From Alphaproteobacteria bacterium (GTDB lineage: Bacteria > Bacteroidota > Bacteroidia > Bacteroidales > FEN-979): DNA of 37,597 nucleotides. A program made the position numbers and the translations under genes. Each line of letters begins with the position of its first letter. The first letter of the stretch is position 1. Shown here one piece after another: positions 8,072 through 16,388 of this stretch. Location: contig SACF01000043.1 of assembly GCA_009928665.1 (NCBI GenBank), forward strand, positions 1-37,597. Direction: 5' to 3'. The notes below the pieces were generated by a model. That model had not been told where the DNA came from and did no database searches. It saw only the letters and a program-made list of their open reading frames with translations.

Positions 8072-8710
8072 ATGTTCACCGGAATCATTGAGGAAATAGG
8101 AATTATCAGATCGGTTGCACGGGGTGCATCCTCGTCGCAATTGACCATTGATGCCCGGAAAGTGACAGAGGATATGAAGACCGGCGACAGCATCTGCACT
8201 GACGGCGTGTGTCTGACGGTCATCCGTTTCGGGCCGGACCATTTCATCGTAGATGTTATGCCAGAAACCATGCGACGAACCTCGCTCGGCCTGTTGAAAC
8301 CCGGATCCGGGGTCAACCTGGAGCGGGCTGTGCGACTGACTGACCGGTTGGGTGGACATCTGGTCACCGGACATATCGACGGGACCGGGAAAATTATCCG
8401 GAAATGGAATGAAGATAACGCGGTCAGATACAGCATCAGTGCGGAACCAGGAGTTTTGAAGTACCTGATCGAAAGGGGTTCTGTTTGCCTCGACGGCATC
8501 AGCCTCACAGTTGTTAGTGTCGACCGGAGCGTCTTTAACGTTTCGCTCATCCCGCATACCCAATCGGTGACCACGCTGCTGAACAAGCAGGCAGGTGATC
8601 TTTTAAATATCGAATGTGACATTTTTGCAAAATACACGGAGAAACTCAACCATCATCCTTCATCAGGAGGTGAAATTGACCTGAAATTTATTACAGATCA
8701 CGGATTCTGA
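8072..8710 (+). CDS. ribE: riboflavin synthase, alpha chain
   Basis: This enzyme dismutates two molecules of 6,7-dimethyl-8-ribityllumazine to riboflavin and the pyrimidinedione. The 212-residue protein has two lumazine-binding repeats. The first begins MFTGIIEEIG with GDSICTDGVCLTV; the second has GHIDGTGKI and GSVCLDGISLTVV. The MFTGIIE start is diagnostic and fixes the start codon at 8072. It lies 165 bases after ribD, the gap being filled by array R2, and only 23 bases before ribBA. It is called ribE here; some naming systems call it ribC or ribB. Confidence 0.96.
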   Translation: MFTGIIEEIGIIRSVARGASSSQLTIDARKVTEDMKTGDSICTDGVCLTVIRFGPDHFIVDVMPETMRRTSLGLLKPGSGVNLERAVRLTDRLGGHLVTGHIDGTGKIIRKWNEDNAVRYSISAEPGVLKYLIERGSVCLDGISLTVVSVDRSVFNVSLIPHTQSVTTLLNKQAGDLLNIECDIFAKYTEKLNHHPSSGGEIDLKFITDHGF

Positions 8711-8733
8711 GCCTCCCTGAAAACATACAAAAT

Positions 8734-9951
8734 ATGACAAAGTACAAGTTCAACACGATTGAAGAAGCGGTCGACGACATCCGGAGGGGAAAAATGATCG
8801 TTGTGGTTGATGATGAAGACCGTGAAAACGAGGGAGACCTGGTTATTGCGGCAGAGAAGGTGACGCCTGCTGCGATCAACTTCATGGCCAAACACGGAGG
8901 CGGTCTGATCTGTCTGCCCATCGTCCGCGACCGCCTTGAGGAGCTCAACATCGAACGGATGGTGGTCAAGAATACCGACCCCAACCGTACTGCATTCACT
9001 GTTTCGATCGATGCCATAGAATGCGCCACAGGAATTTCGGCCTATGAACGGGCGTTGACGATCAAACGGGTGATTGACAACCAGACCAAAGCCAGGGATT
9101 TCACCCGGCCGGGTCACATTTTCCCCATCGAATACCGCGAAGGCGGTGTATTGGTCAGGGCCGGGCATACCGAAGCCTCCGTCGATCTTTCCGTCATGGC
9201 CGGTCTGTACCCGGCCGGGGTAATCTGCGAGATCATGAATGAAGACGGATCGATGGCACGGGTACCGGAACTGATGGATTATGTAAAGATTCATAACCTG
9301 AAAATCATTACCATTGCAGCCCTCATCGATTACCGGCGTAAGACCGAAACCCTCATCGAACGTGCGGCCGTTGTTGATATGCCTACCAAATACGGTACGT
9401 TTACAGCCTACAGTTACATCAGTAAAATTACCCGTGAAAATCATCTGGCCCTGGTTAAGGGGGATGTCACGACTGATGAGCCGGTCCTTTGCCGGGTGCA
9501 CTCCGAATGCCTGACCGGCGATGTTTTCGGTTCGATGCGGTGCGACTGCGGCGACCAGCTTGATGCCGCCATGAAGCAGATCGAAAAGGAGGGAAAAGGC
9601 GTATTGTTATATATGCGGCAGGAAGGACGCGGAATCGGATTCTCAAACAAGATGCGCGCCTATTCGCTGCAGGACCAGGGAATGGATACCGTCGAAGCCA
9701 ATCTCGCCCTGGGATTCGACGCCGATCTGCGCGACTATGGAACCGGGGCGGAAATACTGGTAGATCTGGGCATCAAGAAATTAAGACTTCTCACAAACAA
9801 TCCTCAGAAAATTTCAGGTATTGAAGGATTCGGCCTTGAAATAGTGGAACGGGTTCCGATCCAGATCAAGGGAAATTCGCGTAACATCCGGTATCTGAAA
9901 ACGAAAAAGGAGAAAATGGGACACCTGCTTTCGTTCGGGGACGAAGAGTAG
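8734..9951 (+). CDS. ribBA: bifunctional DHBP synthase / GTP cyclohydrolase II RibBA
   Basis: The fused enzyme makes both riboflavin precursors. The N-terminal domain forms 3,4-dihydroxy-2-butanone 4-phosphate from ribulose 5-phosphate, and the C-terminal domain opens the imidazole ring of GTP. The DHBP domain (about 1-205) has DDEDRENEGDL, FMAKHGGGLIC and HTEASVDL. The cyclohydrolase domain has zinc ligands C259, C270 and C272 in SEC...MRCDCG, and RQEGRGIG. The length of 405 is typical. The C-terminal GDEE and stop lie inside a short direct repeat (GGACGAAGAGT) that continues downstream. Confidence 0.97.
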   Translation: MTKYKFNTIEEAVDDIRRGKMIVVVDDEDRENEGDLVIAAEKVTPAAINFMAKHGGGLICLPIVRDRLEELNIERMVVKNTDPNRTAFTVSIDAIECATGISAYERALTIKRVIDNQTKARDFTRPGHIFPIEYREGGVLVRAGHTEASVDLSVMAGLYPAGVICEIMNEDGSMARVPELMDYVKIHNLKIITIAALIDYRRKTETLIERAAVVDMPTKYGTFTAYSYISKITRENHLALVKGDVTTDEPVLCRVHSECLTGDVFGSMRCDCGDQLDAAMKQIEKEGKGVLLYMRQEGRGIGFSNKMRAYSLQDQGMDTVEANLALGFDADLRDYGTGAEILVDLGIKKLRLLTNNPQKISGIEGFGLEIVERVPIQIKGNSRNIRYLKTKKEKMGHLLSFGDEE

Positions 9952-9986
9952 GACGAAGAGTTGGACAAAGAGTTGGACATGCGGAC
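9938..9986. repeat. short tandem repeat GGACGAAGAGT spanning the ribBA stop
   Basis: Three diverging units (GGACGAAGAGT, GGACGAAGAGTT, GGACAAAGAGTT) followed by a GGACATGCGGAC remnant cover the last ribBA codons and the start of the ribBA-ribH spacer. The ribBA stop TAG is part of the first unit, so one base difference (TAG versus TTG) separates stop from read-through. Confidence 0.7.
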
Positions 9987-10038
9987 AAAAACCGTTTTTT
10001 TTGAGTAGTATAAATGTTAATTTTAACACTGAAGAATT

Positions 10039-10509
10039 ATGAGAACAATAGAAGGAAAACTGGATGCTTCCGGACTCAGGTTCGGGATTGTCATTGCCCG
10101 TTTCAATGAGTTTATCAGCGGTAAACTGCTGGCAGGATGTCTCGACGGATTGAAACGTCACGGGGCCGATGAAGAAGCCATTGAGGTGGTATGGTCACCC
10201 GGCTCATTCGAGATCCCGCTGCTGGCCAAAAACATGGCTGCAAGCGAAAACTATGATGCCGTGATCTGTCTTGGAGCAGTCATTCGTGGCGCCACCCCGC
10301 ATTTCGATTACGTAGCGGCAGAAGTATCAAAAGGAGTAGCCCAGGCTGCGCTCGAAACGGGACACCCCGTGATCTTTGGCGTTTTGACCACCGACAACAT
10401 TGAACAAGCCATTGAACGGGCCGGAACCAAGGGCGGGAACAAGGGTTTCGATGCTGCATTGGCTGCCATCGAAATAGCAAATGTGATCAAAGAACTGAAA
10501 AACAGGTAG
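10039..10509 (+). CDS. ribH: 6,7-dimethyl-8-ribityllumazine synthase RibH
   Basis: RibH condenses the pyrimidinedione with the butanone phosphate to form lumazine, the substrate of ribE. The 156-residue protein has RFNEFIS near the N terminus, SPGSFEIP, CLGAVIRGATPHFDYVA with the catalytic His at residue 88, GVLTTDNIEQA and KGGNKGFDAA. All are hallmark lumazine synthase segments. It is the last gene of the riboflavin locus, 87 bases after ribBA, and it converges on the PorE-like gene across array R3. The ATG at 10039 follows an AT-rich spacer without a clear Shine-Dalgarno sequence. Confidence 0.97.
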   Translation: MRTIEGKLDASGLRFGIVIARFNEFISGKLLAGCLDGLKRHGADEEAIEVVWSPGSFEIPLLAKNMAASENYDAVICLGAVIRGATPHFDYVAAEVSKGVAQAALETGHPVIFGVLTTDNIEQAIERAGTKGGNKGFDAALAAIEIANVIKELKNR

Positions 10510-10576
10510 ACCGGGACGTCAGTAAACACGAGCGGGAAGCGGGAGGGATTCCAATCAGGTATTGGCCTTTTGAAGA

Positions 10577-10750
10577 CAGGCAATAGGCAATAGGCAGTAG
10601 GCAATAGGGAAAAGAGTTTAAAGTTCAAAGCTCAAAGCTCAAAATTCTCAAATTAGCACATTTTCAACTTTCCGTTTTCAATTGTCAATTGTTCATTGTC
10701 CATTGTCAATTGCCCATTGTCAATTGTCCATTGTCATTCACTCATTCATT
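10577..10750 (+). repeat. modular repeat array R3 (B-D-H-E-A) between convergent ribH and the OmpA-family gene
   Basis: On the plus strand the order is GGCAATAGGCAATAGG units (10578-10610), GGGAAAAG, TTCAAAGCTCAAAGCTC (10624-10640), an AGCACAT word (10655-10661), TTTCAACTTTCCGTTTTC (10662-10680), then TTGTCAATTG/CATTGTC units to about 10736 and two TCATTCAC units. The A end points at the 3' end of the minus-strand gene, about 40-50 bases from its stop. No gene was seen in this 275-base spacer. Confidence 0.85.
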
Positions 10751-10784
10751 CCTTCGGCAATCGTAAATCAATTTGTCCGCCTGT

Positions 10785-12860
10785 TTACTTTCCCGTGATC
10801 ACAAAAACAGTACGACGGTTCCGGGCTCTGCCCTCCTCCGTGTCGTTTGATGCCACCGGCATCGACTCTCCCAATCCCCTGAATGTAAGCCTGGTTTGAA
10901 GAATACCCTTTTCGATCAGGTATGAATAGACACTCTGAGCCCTGTTTTCCGAAAGTTTTAAATTGCTGGCATCGTTTCCAATGTTGTCGGTATGTCCCTG
11001 TATCTCAATGGCGATGGTCGGATTGTCATTCAGGAAATTGATCAGCTGATCGAGAATCGGCTTCGACTCGGTTGTCAGCTCAAACGAGTTAAATCCATAG
11101 TAAATATCGTTGATGCGGTACGATTTATTCAGCTCGATGGGTTTTATATCCACATCGACGCGGGCCATCAGTTTAAAGACACTGTCGACTTTCGAGATAT
11201 ATTTTGATTCGTAGACGTGGCCCTCCTTCTTCACGGTCATGATATAGTCGCTGTTGAAAGGCGCAACCGCAACATAGTTACCGGTGAGGGTATCCATGGG
11301 GATTTCAGAGACCTTTTTCGACTCGATATTTTTCAACTCTATGCGCGCTTTCACTGGTTCGGCATTCGCTTCCGACTTGACAGTACCCTTTATGAAAAGT
11401 ACCTTTTCGGGACGTGCACCATCGTATAGGTCAAAACTGTAAAGATCCCATCCTCCTTCGCCTTTGTACTTGTTTGAAGCAAAATAACCTTTATCGCCAT
11501 CGGTACTTACGAAGAAGCCCAGGTCATCATCGGGTGAATTGATGGGATATCCGATATTCCTGGGTTTGGACCAGGCGCCGTCGCTGTCGAGTCGGCTGAA
11601 AAAGATATCATAACCGCCCAGCCCCATCCAACCATCGGACGAAAAGTAGAGGGTCTTGCCATCGGGATGAACAAAGGGGGATTTCTCATTTCCTTTCGAG
11701 TTGATCACCGGTCCCAAATTCATCGGAGAGCCCCATTCGCCATCGTCGTCTTTTACCGATTTATAAATATCATAACCGCCGTACCCGCCCGCCCGGTCAC
11801 TCACAAAATAGAGGGTCTTCCCGTCGGGCAGGATGGCTGGCTGCGACTCCCAGGAAGCGGGGTTGTTGATCTTATTACTCACACTGCGGATCGGGCTCCA
11901 GTATCCCTGATTGTTTTCAGAAACATAAATATCACAATTCAGATACTGCCGGTTCGGATCTATTTTACAGACGGTATAAAAAAGGGTGTTGTTGTCGGCC
12001 GTAAGAGTGGCCCCTCCCTCATGATCCTGAATGTTGAATGGTTCAGGCATCTCTTCACCCTCGTTAAAATTCCCATCCTCCCCACGTTGGCTGAAATAGA
12101 ACTTCTCCTTCAGCTTCGATTCCTGAACAAGGCTGTTCCGGTCGGGTTCCAGCTTCTTTTCACGGGTAAAAAATGCAATCTGGTTATCAGGCGTCAGGAT
12201 GGGAAGGTACTCATTTTCACGGGTGGAAACACCTTCGACCACATGGGGCGCAAAGGGTACCGGATTGCGGGTCAACTCCAGGTAAAATTTTGAATAGTTC
12301 AACAAATCGATGGCACGGTCATAATCTTCATCCTTCTTGATCTTGTCGACATCCTTCAGGAAATTGTTCAGGTACTTCACTGCCTCCTCAAATTCCTCCC
12401 GTGAATAATGGATCTCGGCGAGGTACAGGTACGCGTAACAATCATAATCCGGGCACAACTCCACCACACGCCTGAACATTTTTTCCGCCTCGCGAAAATT
12501 GTTATTTGTCCTTTTGTAATTAATCAGTCCCAGAACATACCATGCATCCACACATTCAGGCTCATCCCTGACCACACGGCGCATCTGTTGCAGGGCGAGG
12601 GTGTAATTTCCTTTCCTGAAATAACCGATACCATCCTGGTAAGCCTTATCCGTCTTCTTGTCAAGAACGACTTTGCATGAATCCGATAATACAGATTGAA
12701 GACCGCCTGTCAAAAAACCATTCCGGTAATCGGAGCTTCGGCCGAACCCAGCTACCGATTCTGATCCTTTCAGGTCGAATCCAATCATAGATGTAAAAAA
12801 AATCAACAGAATTACCATCTGGAACCCGGACATAGGCGATGATATCCTTAATAATGACAT
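10785..12860 (-). CDS. PorE-like T9SS-associated protein: TPR, PD40 propeller, CRD-like and OmpA domains
   Basis: The domain order is signal sequence, TPR-like repeats (about residues 65-190: YFRKGNYTLALQQMRRV, AWYVLGLINYKR), PD40/WD40-like propeller (about 200-495: repeated PDGKTLYFVSDRAGGYGGYDIY-type blades), a carboxypeptidase-regulatory-like domain (about 500-580) and a C-terminal OmpA peptidoglycan-binding domain (EIQGHTDNIG...LSENRAQSVYSYL). This is the architecture I know from PorE, which anchors the T9SS to peptidoglycan. PorE is a lipoprotein, but no lipobox Cys is visible here, so it may be a related paralog. I chose ATG 12860 because the more upstream TTG lies inside the -7 promoter element. 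ATG 12833 is another possible start and gives a shorter signal peptide. Confidence 0.82.
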   Translation of the reverse strand: MSLLRISSPMSGFQMVILLIFFTSMIGFDLKGSESVAGFGRSSDYRNGFLTGGLQSVLSDSCKVVLDKKTDKAYQDGIGYFRKGNYTLALQQMRRVVRDEPECVDAWYVLGLINYKRTNNNFREAEKMFRRVVELCPDYDCYAYLYLAEIHYSREEFEEAVKYLNNFLKDVDKIKKDEDYDRAIDLLNYSKFYLELTRNPVPFAPHVVEGVSTRENEYLPILTPDNQIAFFTREKKLEPDRNSLVQESKLKEKFYFSQRGEDGNFNEGEEMPEPFNIQDHEGGATLTADNNTLFYTVCKIDPNRQYLNCDIYVSENNQGYWSPIRSVSNKINNPASWESQPAILPDGKTLYFVSDRAGGYGGYDIYKSVKDDDGEWGSPMNLGPVINSKGNEKSPFVHPDGKTLYFSSDGWMGLGGYDIFFSRLDSDGAWSKPRNIGYPINSPDDDLGFFVSTDGDKGYFASNKYKGEGGWDLYSFDLYDGARPEKVLFIKGTVKSEANAEPVKARIELKNIESKKVSEIPMDTLTGNYVAVAPFNSDYIMTVKKEGHVYESKYISKVDSVFKLMARVDVDIKPIELNKSYRINDIYYGFNSFELTTESKPILDQLINFLNDNPTIAIEIQGHTDNIGNDASNLKLSENRAQSVYSYLIEKGILQTRLTFRGLGESMPVASNDTEEGRARNRRTVFVITGK

Positions 12861-12872
12861 GGATTTTTTTCC

Positions 12873-12880
12873 CAAAGATA
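12873..12880 (-). promoter_or_regulatory. -7 promoter element TATCTTTG of the PorE-like gene
   Basis: The minus strand reads TATCTTTG here, an exact match to TAnnTTTG. It places the transcription start around 12869, giving a leader of about 9 bases to ATG 12860 or 36 bases to ATG 12833. It rules out the TTG at 12875 as a start codon. No clear -33 box was found. Confidence 0.55.
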
Positions 12881-13084
12881 GGGGTTAAAATTTAATATGT
12901 TTCCACCGGGTATACCGAATCGGAACAGTGTGCAAATAATGACCGCTGTTCCTCCCTCAATCACTGCATCAAAAAGACAATGCTTTGCATTCTCACTCAA
13001 ATACGGTCTAACTTTCATCCCTTTGAAAACAGAAGTCTCACGAATAATTATGATATTTGCTGGAATTTTTTAAGAAACCCACCC

Positions 13085-14026
13085 ATGAAAAATGCACTTA
13101 ACATTTCATTGATTATTCTTCTGTTTACAGGGATTCTGGCATCCTCCGCCATTTATGCACAGTCGGTCATCCCCAATGCGGGTTTTGAAACATGGACCAG
13201 TACCGGGAACTACTCCAACCCAACGGATTGGGATACCCCGAATGAAGAGTTGATGTCAATTCCCTTCTTTGGTTTTTCCGTAGTCACAAAAAGCACCGAT
13301 CATCATGGAACCGGTAGCTATTCCGCCAAACTTGAAACCAAGCACCTCTCCTTTCCTCCGCTCGATGTTCCGGGTTTCATGACCTGCGGGAAACTGACCG
13401 TCAACATTACCACCGCCTCCTATATTCTTTCCGGCGGGGCGCCTGTAGTGGACATGCCCACCCATCTGAAAGGTTATTTCAAGTACCAACCCAAAGGAGG
13501 CGACAGCTGTCTGATCGGGATCGGACTGACCAAAACCAGCGGAACTATACTGGACACCATCGGGCTTGGATATTTTTCGACAAAGGATACGGTTTCTGAC
13601 TGGACCCCCTTTTCGGCCTGGATCGATTACCTGTCGCCCGTTCAACCCGACACCATGAACATCATTGCCATGTCGACCGCCCAGGAGGTGATGACCCCCG
13701 GTACCATTCTTTACGTGGATGACCTCTACCTGGATTATACCACCGGTTTCGACCCGACGGATCCTTCGGCCGGGATCAGGATTTATAACGACCGTGAAAC
13801 ACGGCGGATCATGCTCTTTTTCGATTTTCCGGAATCCCGGAATACCCTGGTCAGGCTTTATAACCTCATGGGAAGCAGGATCAGCGCGACCGGACCAGAA
13901 TTCATCCGCCAGGGCCGGGTTACCGTCGGCTACAACCACATTAAGACCGGCATTTACCTTCTTGAAATTCTTCACGACGGGCAGCGGTATACGAAAAAAA
14001 TATTCCTGGAAAGCGGCAATAGATAA
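13085..14026 (+). CDS. T9SS type A cargo protein with a PCMD-like beta-sandwich domain
   Basis: The reading frame opens earlier (12980), but the signal peptide begins at MKNALNISLIILLFTGILAS with cleavage near YAQ, so ATG 13085 is the likely start (313 residues). The central domain (about 30-225) begins IPNAGFETWTSTGNYSNPTDW and resembles the beta-sandwich found in proteins annotated as putative carbohydrate-metabolism domain (PCMD) in Bacteroidota. It ends in VDDLYLDY, as is usual for such carbohydrate-binding-like folds. The C-terminal 80 residues (AGIRIYNDRETRRIMLFF to YTKKIFLESG) form a T9SS type A sorting domain. The protein is probably surface-exposed; no enzymatic motif was recognised. 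The PCMD comparison is from memory and tentative. Confidence 0.75.
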   Translation: MKNALNISLIILLFTGILASSAIYAQSVIPNAGFETWTSTGNYSNPTDWDTPNEELMSIPFFGFSVVTKSTDHHGTGSYSAKLETKHLSFPPLDVPGFMTCGKLTVNITTASYILSGGAPVVDMPTHLKGYFKYQPKGGDSCLIGIGLTKTSGTILDTIGLGYFSTKDTVSDWTPFSAWIDYLSPVQPDTMNIIAMSTAQEVMTPGTILYVDDLYLDYTTGFDPTDPSAGIRIYNDRETRRIMLFFDFPESRNTLVRLYNLMGSRISATGPEFIRQGRVTVGYNHIKTGIYLLEILHDGQRYTKKIFLESGNR

Positions 14027-14071
14027 GCGGTAACAGGCTTTTCAGAACGGTGACCTAATCCATCAAAGAAA

Positions 14072-14977
14072 ATGAAAAGGAAACATATCGTCAAAGTCGG
14101 ACTTGTTCAGATGACCTGTAACGCTGATGTGGAGGAAAACCTTGCCAAAGCTGTATCCCGGATTCGGGAAGCGGCTGCACGCGGAGCCCAGATCATTTGC
14201 TTGCAGGAACTTTTCACATCGCTCTATTTTTGCCGGGAAGAGAATTATGATCATTTCCGCCTTGCAGAGGAGATCCCGGGAAGAACAACCCGGATGTTGG
14301 GTACGCTGGCTGCCGAACTGAAGACGGTCATCATCGCCTCACTGTTCGAAAAACGTGCCCAGGGCCTTTATCATAATACCGTTGCCGTTCTCGATGCCGA
14401 CGGGCGTTATCTGGGTCGCTACCGCAAACACCATATTCCGGATGATCCCGGGTACTTCGAAAAATTTTATTTTACGCCGGGTGATAACGATTACCAGGTT
14501 TTCGACACGAAGTATGGAACCATAGGCACTCTGATTTGCTGGGACCAGTGGTATCCCGAGGCCGCGCGGATAACTAGCCTTAAAGGAGCCCAGATACTCT
14601 TTTATCCCACCGCAATCGGATGGGCCGATTCGCAGTCTGAAAAGCTGAACCGGGAACAGTACCAGGCCTGGCAAACCATTCAGCGCGGGCATGCAGTTGC
14701 CAACGGTGTTTACGTAATTGCAGTGAACCGTACCGGAACAGAGGGATCCATGAATTTCTGGGGAGGATCTTTCATCTCGGATCCTTTCGGCGTGATACTT
14801 CACCAGGCGCCTTACGACCGGGAAGAGGTTCACGTGGCCTCGCTCGATCTGAACCGCATCGATGAAATACGGGTACACTGGCCCTTTTTACGCGACCGCA
14901 GAATCGACAGCTACAAACCTTTGTTGAAGCGGTACATTGACAGGCAGACTAGCGGACAATTGACAATGGAAAAATGA
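14072..14977 (+). CDS. aguB: N-carbamoylputrescine amidase
   Basis: This nitrilase-superfamily enzyme hydrolyses N-carbamoylputrescine to putrescine, CO2 and ammonia. The catalytic triad is visible: E46 in CLQELFTS, K119 in RYRKHHIPD and C156 in LICWDQWYPEAAR. The family-typical ending WPFLRDRRIDSYKPLLKRY is followed by an extra 12 residues. The last seven (GQLTMEK) and the stop codon are encoded by the first ACAATTGACAATGG units of array R4. aguA, the preceding enzyme of the pathway, lies 111 bases downstream on the same strand, so the two form an agmatine-to-putrescine unit. Confidence 0.94.
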   Translation: MKRKHIVKVGLVQMTCNADVEENLAKAVSRIREAAARGAQIICLQELFTSLYFCREENYDHFRLAEEIPGRTTRMLGTLAAELKTVIIASLFEKRAQGLYHNTVAVLDADGRYLGRYRKHHIPDDPGYFEKFYFTPGDNDYQVFDTKYGTIGTLICWDQWYPEAARITSLKGAQILFYPTAIGWADSQSEKLNREQYQAWQTIQRGHAVANGVYVIAVNRTGTEGSMNFWGGSFISDPFGVILHQAPYDREEVHVASLDLNRIDEIRVHWPFLRDRRIDSYKPLLKRYIDRQTSGQLTMEK

Positions 14978-15026
14978 CAATGGACAATTGACAATGGACA
15001 AGTGAAAACGGGAAATGGAAAACGAG
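14953..15026 (-). repeat. modular repeat array R4 (A-E) at the aguB-aguA junction
   Basis: GGACAATTGACAATGG units begin within the last aguB codons and run to about 15001, followed by GAAAACGGGAAATGGAAAAC (E word) to about 15026. Read on the minus strand the order is E-A, with A against the aguB 3' end. The remaining 60 bases to aguA (15027-15088) hold diverged CACTAATC and GATCACTGATTAATTAATG sequence and no gene. Confidence 0.8.
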
Positions 15027-15088
15027 AAGAATTCTATCAACTATTCACTAATCCCTGTTCGTTAATCTATCTGATCACTGATTAATTA

Positions 15089-16141
15089 ATGGATAATATA
15101 CTTCAATATACACCAAAGGAATCGGGATATTTTTTTCCGGCTGAATGGGCACCTCACAGGGCTACCTGGCTCAGTTACCCGCACGACGATTCCTATTCCT
15201 GGCCCGGAACACTCCCAAGGATCTTCCCTTTTTACAACCGGTTCATCAGGGAACTTGCCCGCGTCGAAGCCGTTTGCATCAACGTCAGGGATGAAGCCCT
15301 CCGCGAAAAGGTGAACCGCGACCTGAACCAGCTTGGGGTAGCCATGCAAAAAATCACCCTGCTGATCCATCCCACCAACGATGCCTGGTGCCGTGACCAC
15401 GGCCCTGCTTTTCTCATCAATCCCGATGCTCCGGTGAAAAAGGTGATCGTGAGCTGGCGTTACAATGCATGGGGTAACAAGTACGATCACGACCTCGATG
15501 AGCAGATACCCGGGTTGGTCGGTCGTTACCTCAATCTACCTGTTTTTTACCCGGGAATCGTGATGGAAGGGGGATCGGTCGACCTGAATGGCCGGGGAAC
15601 CCTGCTCACCACCACGCAGTGCCTCCTGCACGAGAACCGCAATCCCCACCTGTCGCAAGAAGAGATCGAAACCTACCTTCGAAATTATTACGGCGTCGAT
15701 CAGATCCTTTGGCTTGACGAAGGAATCGACGGGGACGATACCAACGGGCACATTGACGATATCACCCGTTTTATCCGTGAAGATGCGGTTGTTACCATGG
15801 TTGAACCGAATAAAAAGGATGTCAACCATGCCATCCTTGAAAAAAACCTGAAAACCCTTAAGTCGTTCCGACTGCTGAACGGCAAACAACTTGACATCGC
15901 GGAGATTCCGATGCCCAAGCCCGTCATTTACGAAGACCAACGGTTACCTGCCTCCTATGCCAATTTCTACATCGCGAACCAGGTAGTGATCGTTCCGAAC
16001 TTCCGGTGTAAAGAAGATGATCAGGCTATGCGCATTTTAGAGGAATGTTTTCCCGGACGGACGATCATCGGGATCGATTCGGTGGAACTGATCTGGGGTC
16101 TCGGTTCCTTCCATTGCCTCTCCCAGCAGGAACCGGCTTAA
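15089..16141 (+). CDS. aguA: agmatine deiminase
   Basis: The enzyme converts agmatine to N-carbamoylputrescine and ammonia, feeding AguB. The 350-residue protein has the guanidino-modifying family landmarks: FPAEWAPHRATWLSYPH near the N terminus, WCRDHGPAFLI, EGGSVDLNGRGTLLTT, DDTNGHIDDITRFI with the catalytic His/Asp region, and the C-terminal GSFHCLSQQEP with the catalytic Cys at about 343. Its length is usual for the family. The start ATG 15089 is in an AT-rich region without a strong Shine-Dalgarno sequence. It converges on aroC across array R5. Confidence 0.95.
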   Translation: MDNILQYTPKESGYFFPAEWAPHRATWLSYPHDDSYSWPGTLPRIFPFYNRFIRELARVEAVCINVRDEALREKVNRDLNQLGVAMQKITLLIHPTNDAWCRDHGPAFLINPDAPVKKVIVSWRYNAWGNKYDHDLDEQIPGLVGRYLNLPVFYPGIVMEGGSVDLNGRGTLLTTTQCLLHENRNPHLSQEEIETYLRNYYGVDQILWLDEGIDGDDTNGHIDDITRFIREDAVVTMVEPNKKDVNHAILEKNLKTLKSFRLLNGKQLDIAEIPMPKPVIYEDQRLPASYANFYIANQVVIVPNFRCKEDDQAMRILEECFPGRTIIGIDSVELIWGLGSFHCLSQQEPA

Positions 16142-16149
16142 GACAAAGA

Positions 16150-16388
16150 ATTCAAAATTCTAACCAGGCATTAGGCATTGGCCATTAGCCATTAAGGAAA
16201 AAATTCAAAGCTCAAGGCTCAAAGTTCAAAACTCAAAATTCTCAATCAGGCATTGGCTATTAGGCAATAGGCAATAGGCAATAGGGAATAGGGAAAAAGC
16301 AATAATTAAAATTTTTCACATTCTCAAATCCTCAAATCGTTTTGCGTTTCCCGTTTTCAATTTTCCATTTTCAATTGTCCATTGTCAA
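16150..16388 (+). repeat. modular repeat array R5 (C-D-C-B-F-E-A) between convergent aguA and aroC
   Basis: On the plus strand the order is GGCATTAGGCATTGGCCATTAG (16168-16190, C), TTCAAAGCTCAAGGCTC (16204-16220, D), a second GGCATTGGCTATTAGG (16249-16264), GGCAATAGGCAATAGG units (16263-16290, B), the fixed 45-base word F (16299-16343), GTTTCCCGTTTTCAATTTTCC (16345-16366, E) and ATTGTCCATTGTCAA (16374-16388, A). A ends directly at the aroC stop codon. It is the longest array and fills the whole 247-base spacer. Confidence 0.88.

Noticed and set aside
12861..12875. TTG start of the PorE-like gene
   Set aside because: The TTG is inside a TATCTTTG promoter element, so it is unlikely to be transcribed.
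12980..13084. Upstream extension of the T9SS cargo gene at 13085
   Set aside because: A clear signal peptide begins at ATG 13085; the extra 35 residues are polar and not conserved-looking.
16150..16388. Array R5 as a possible CRISPR
   Set aside because: Repeat lengths are irregular, there are no unique spacers of constant length, and there are no cas genes.
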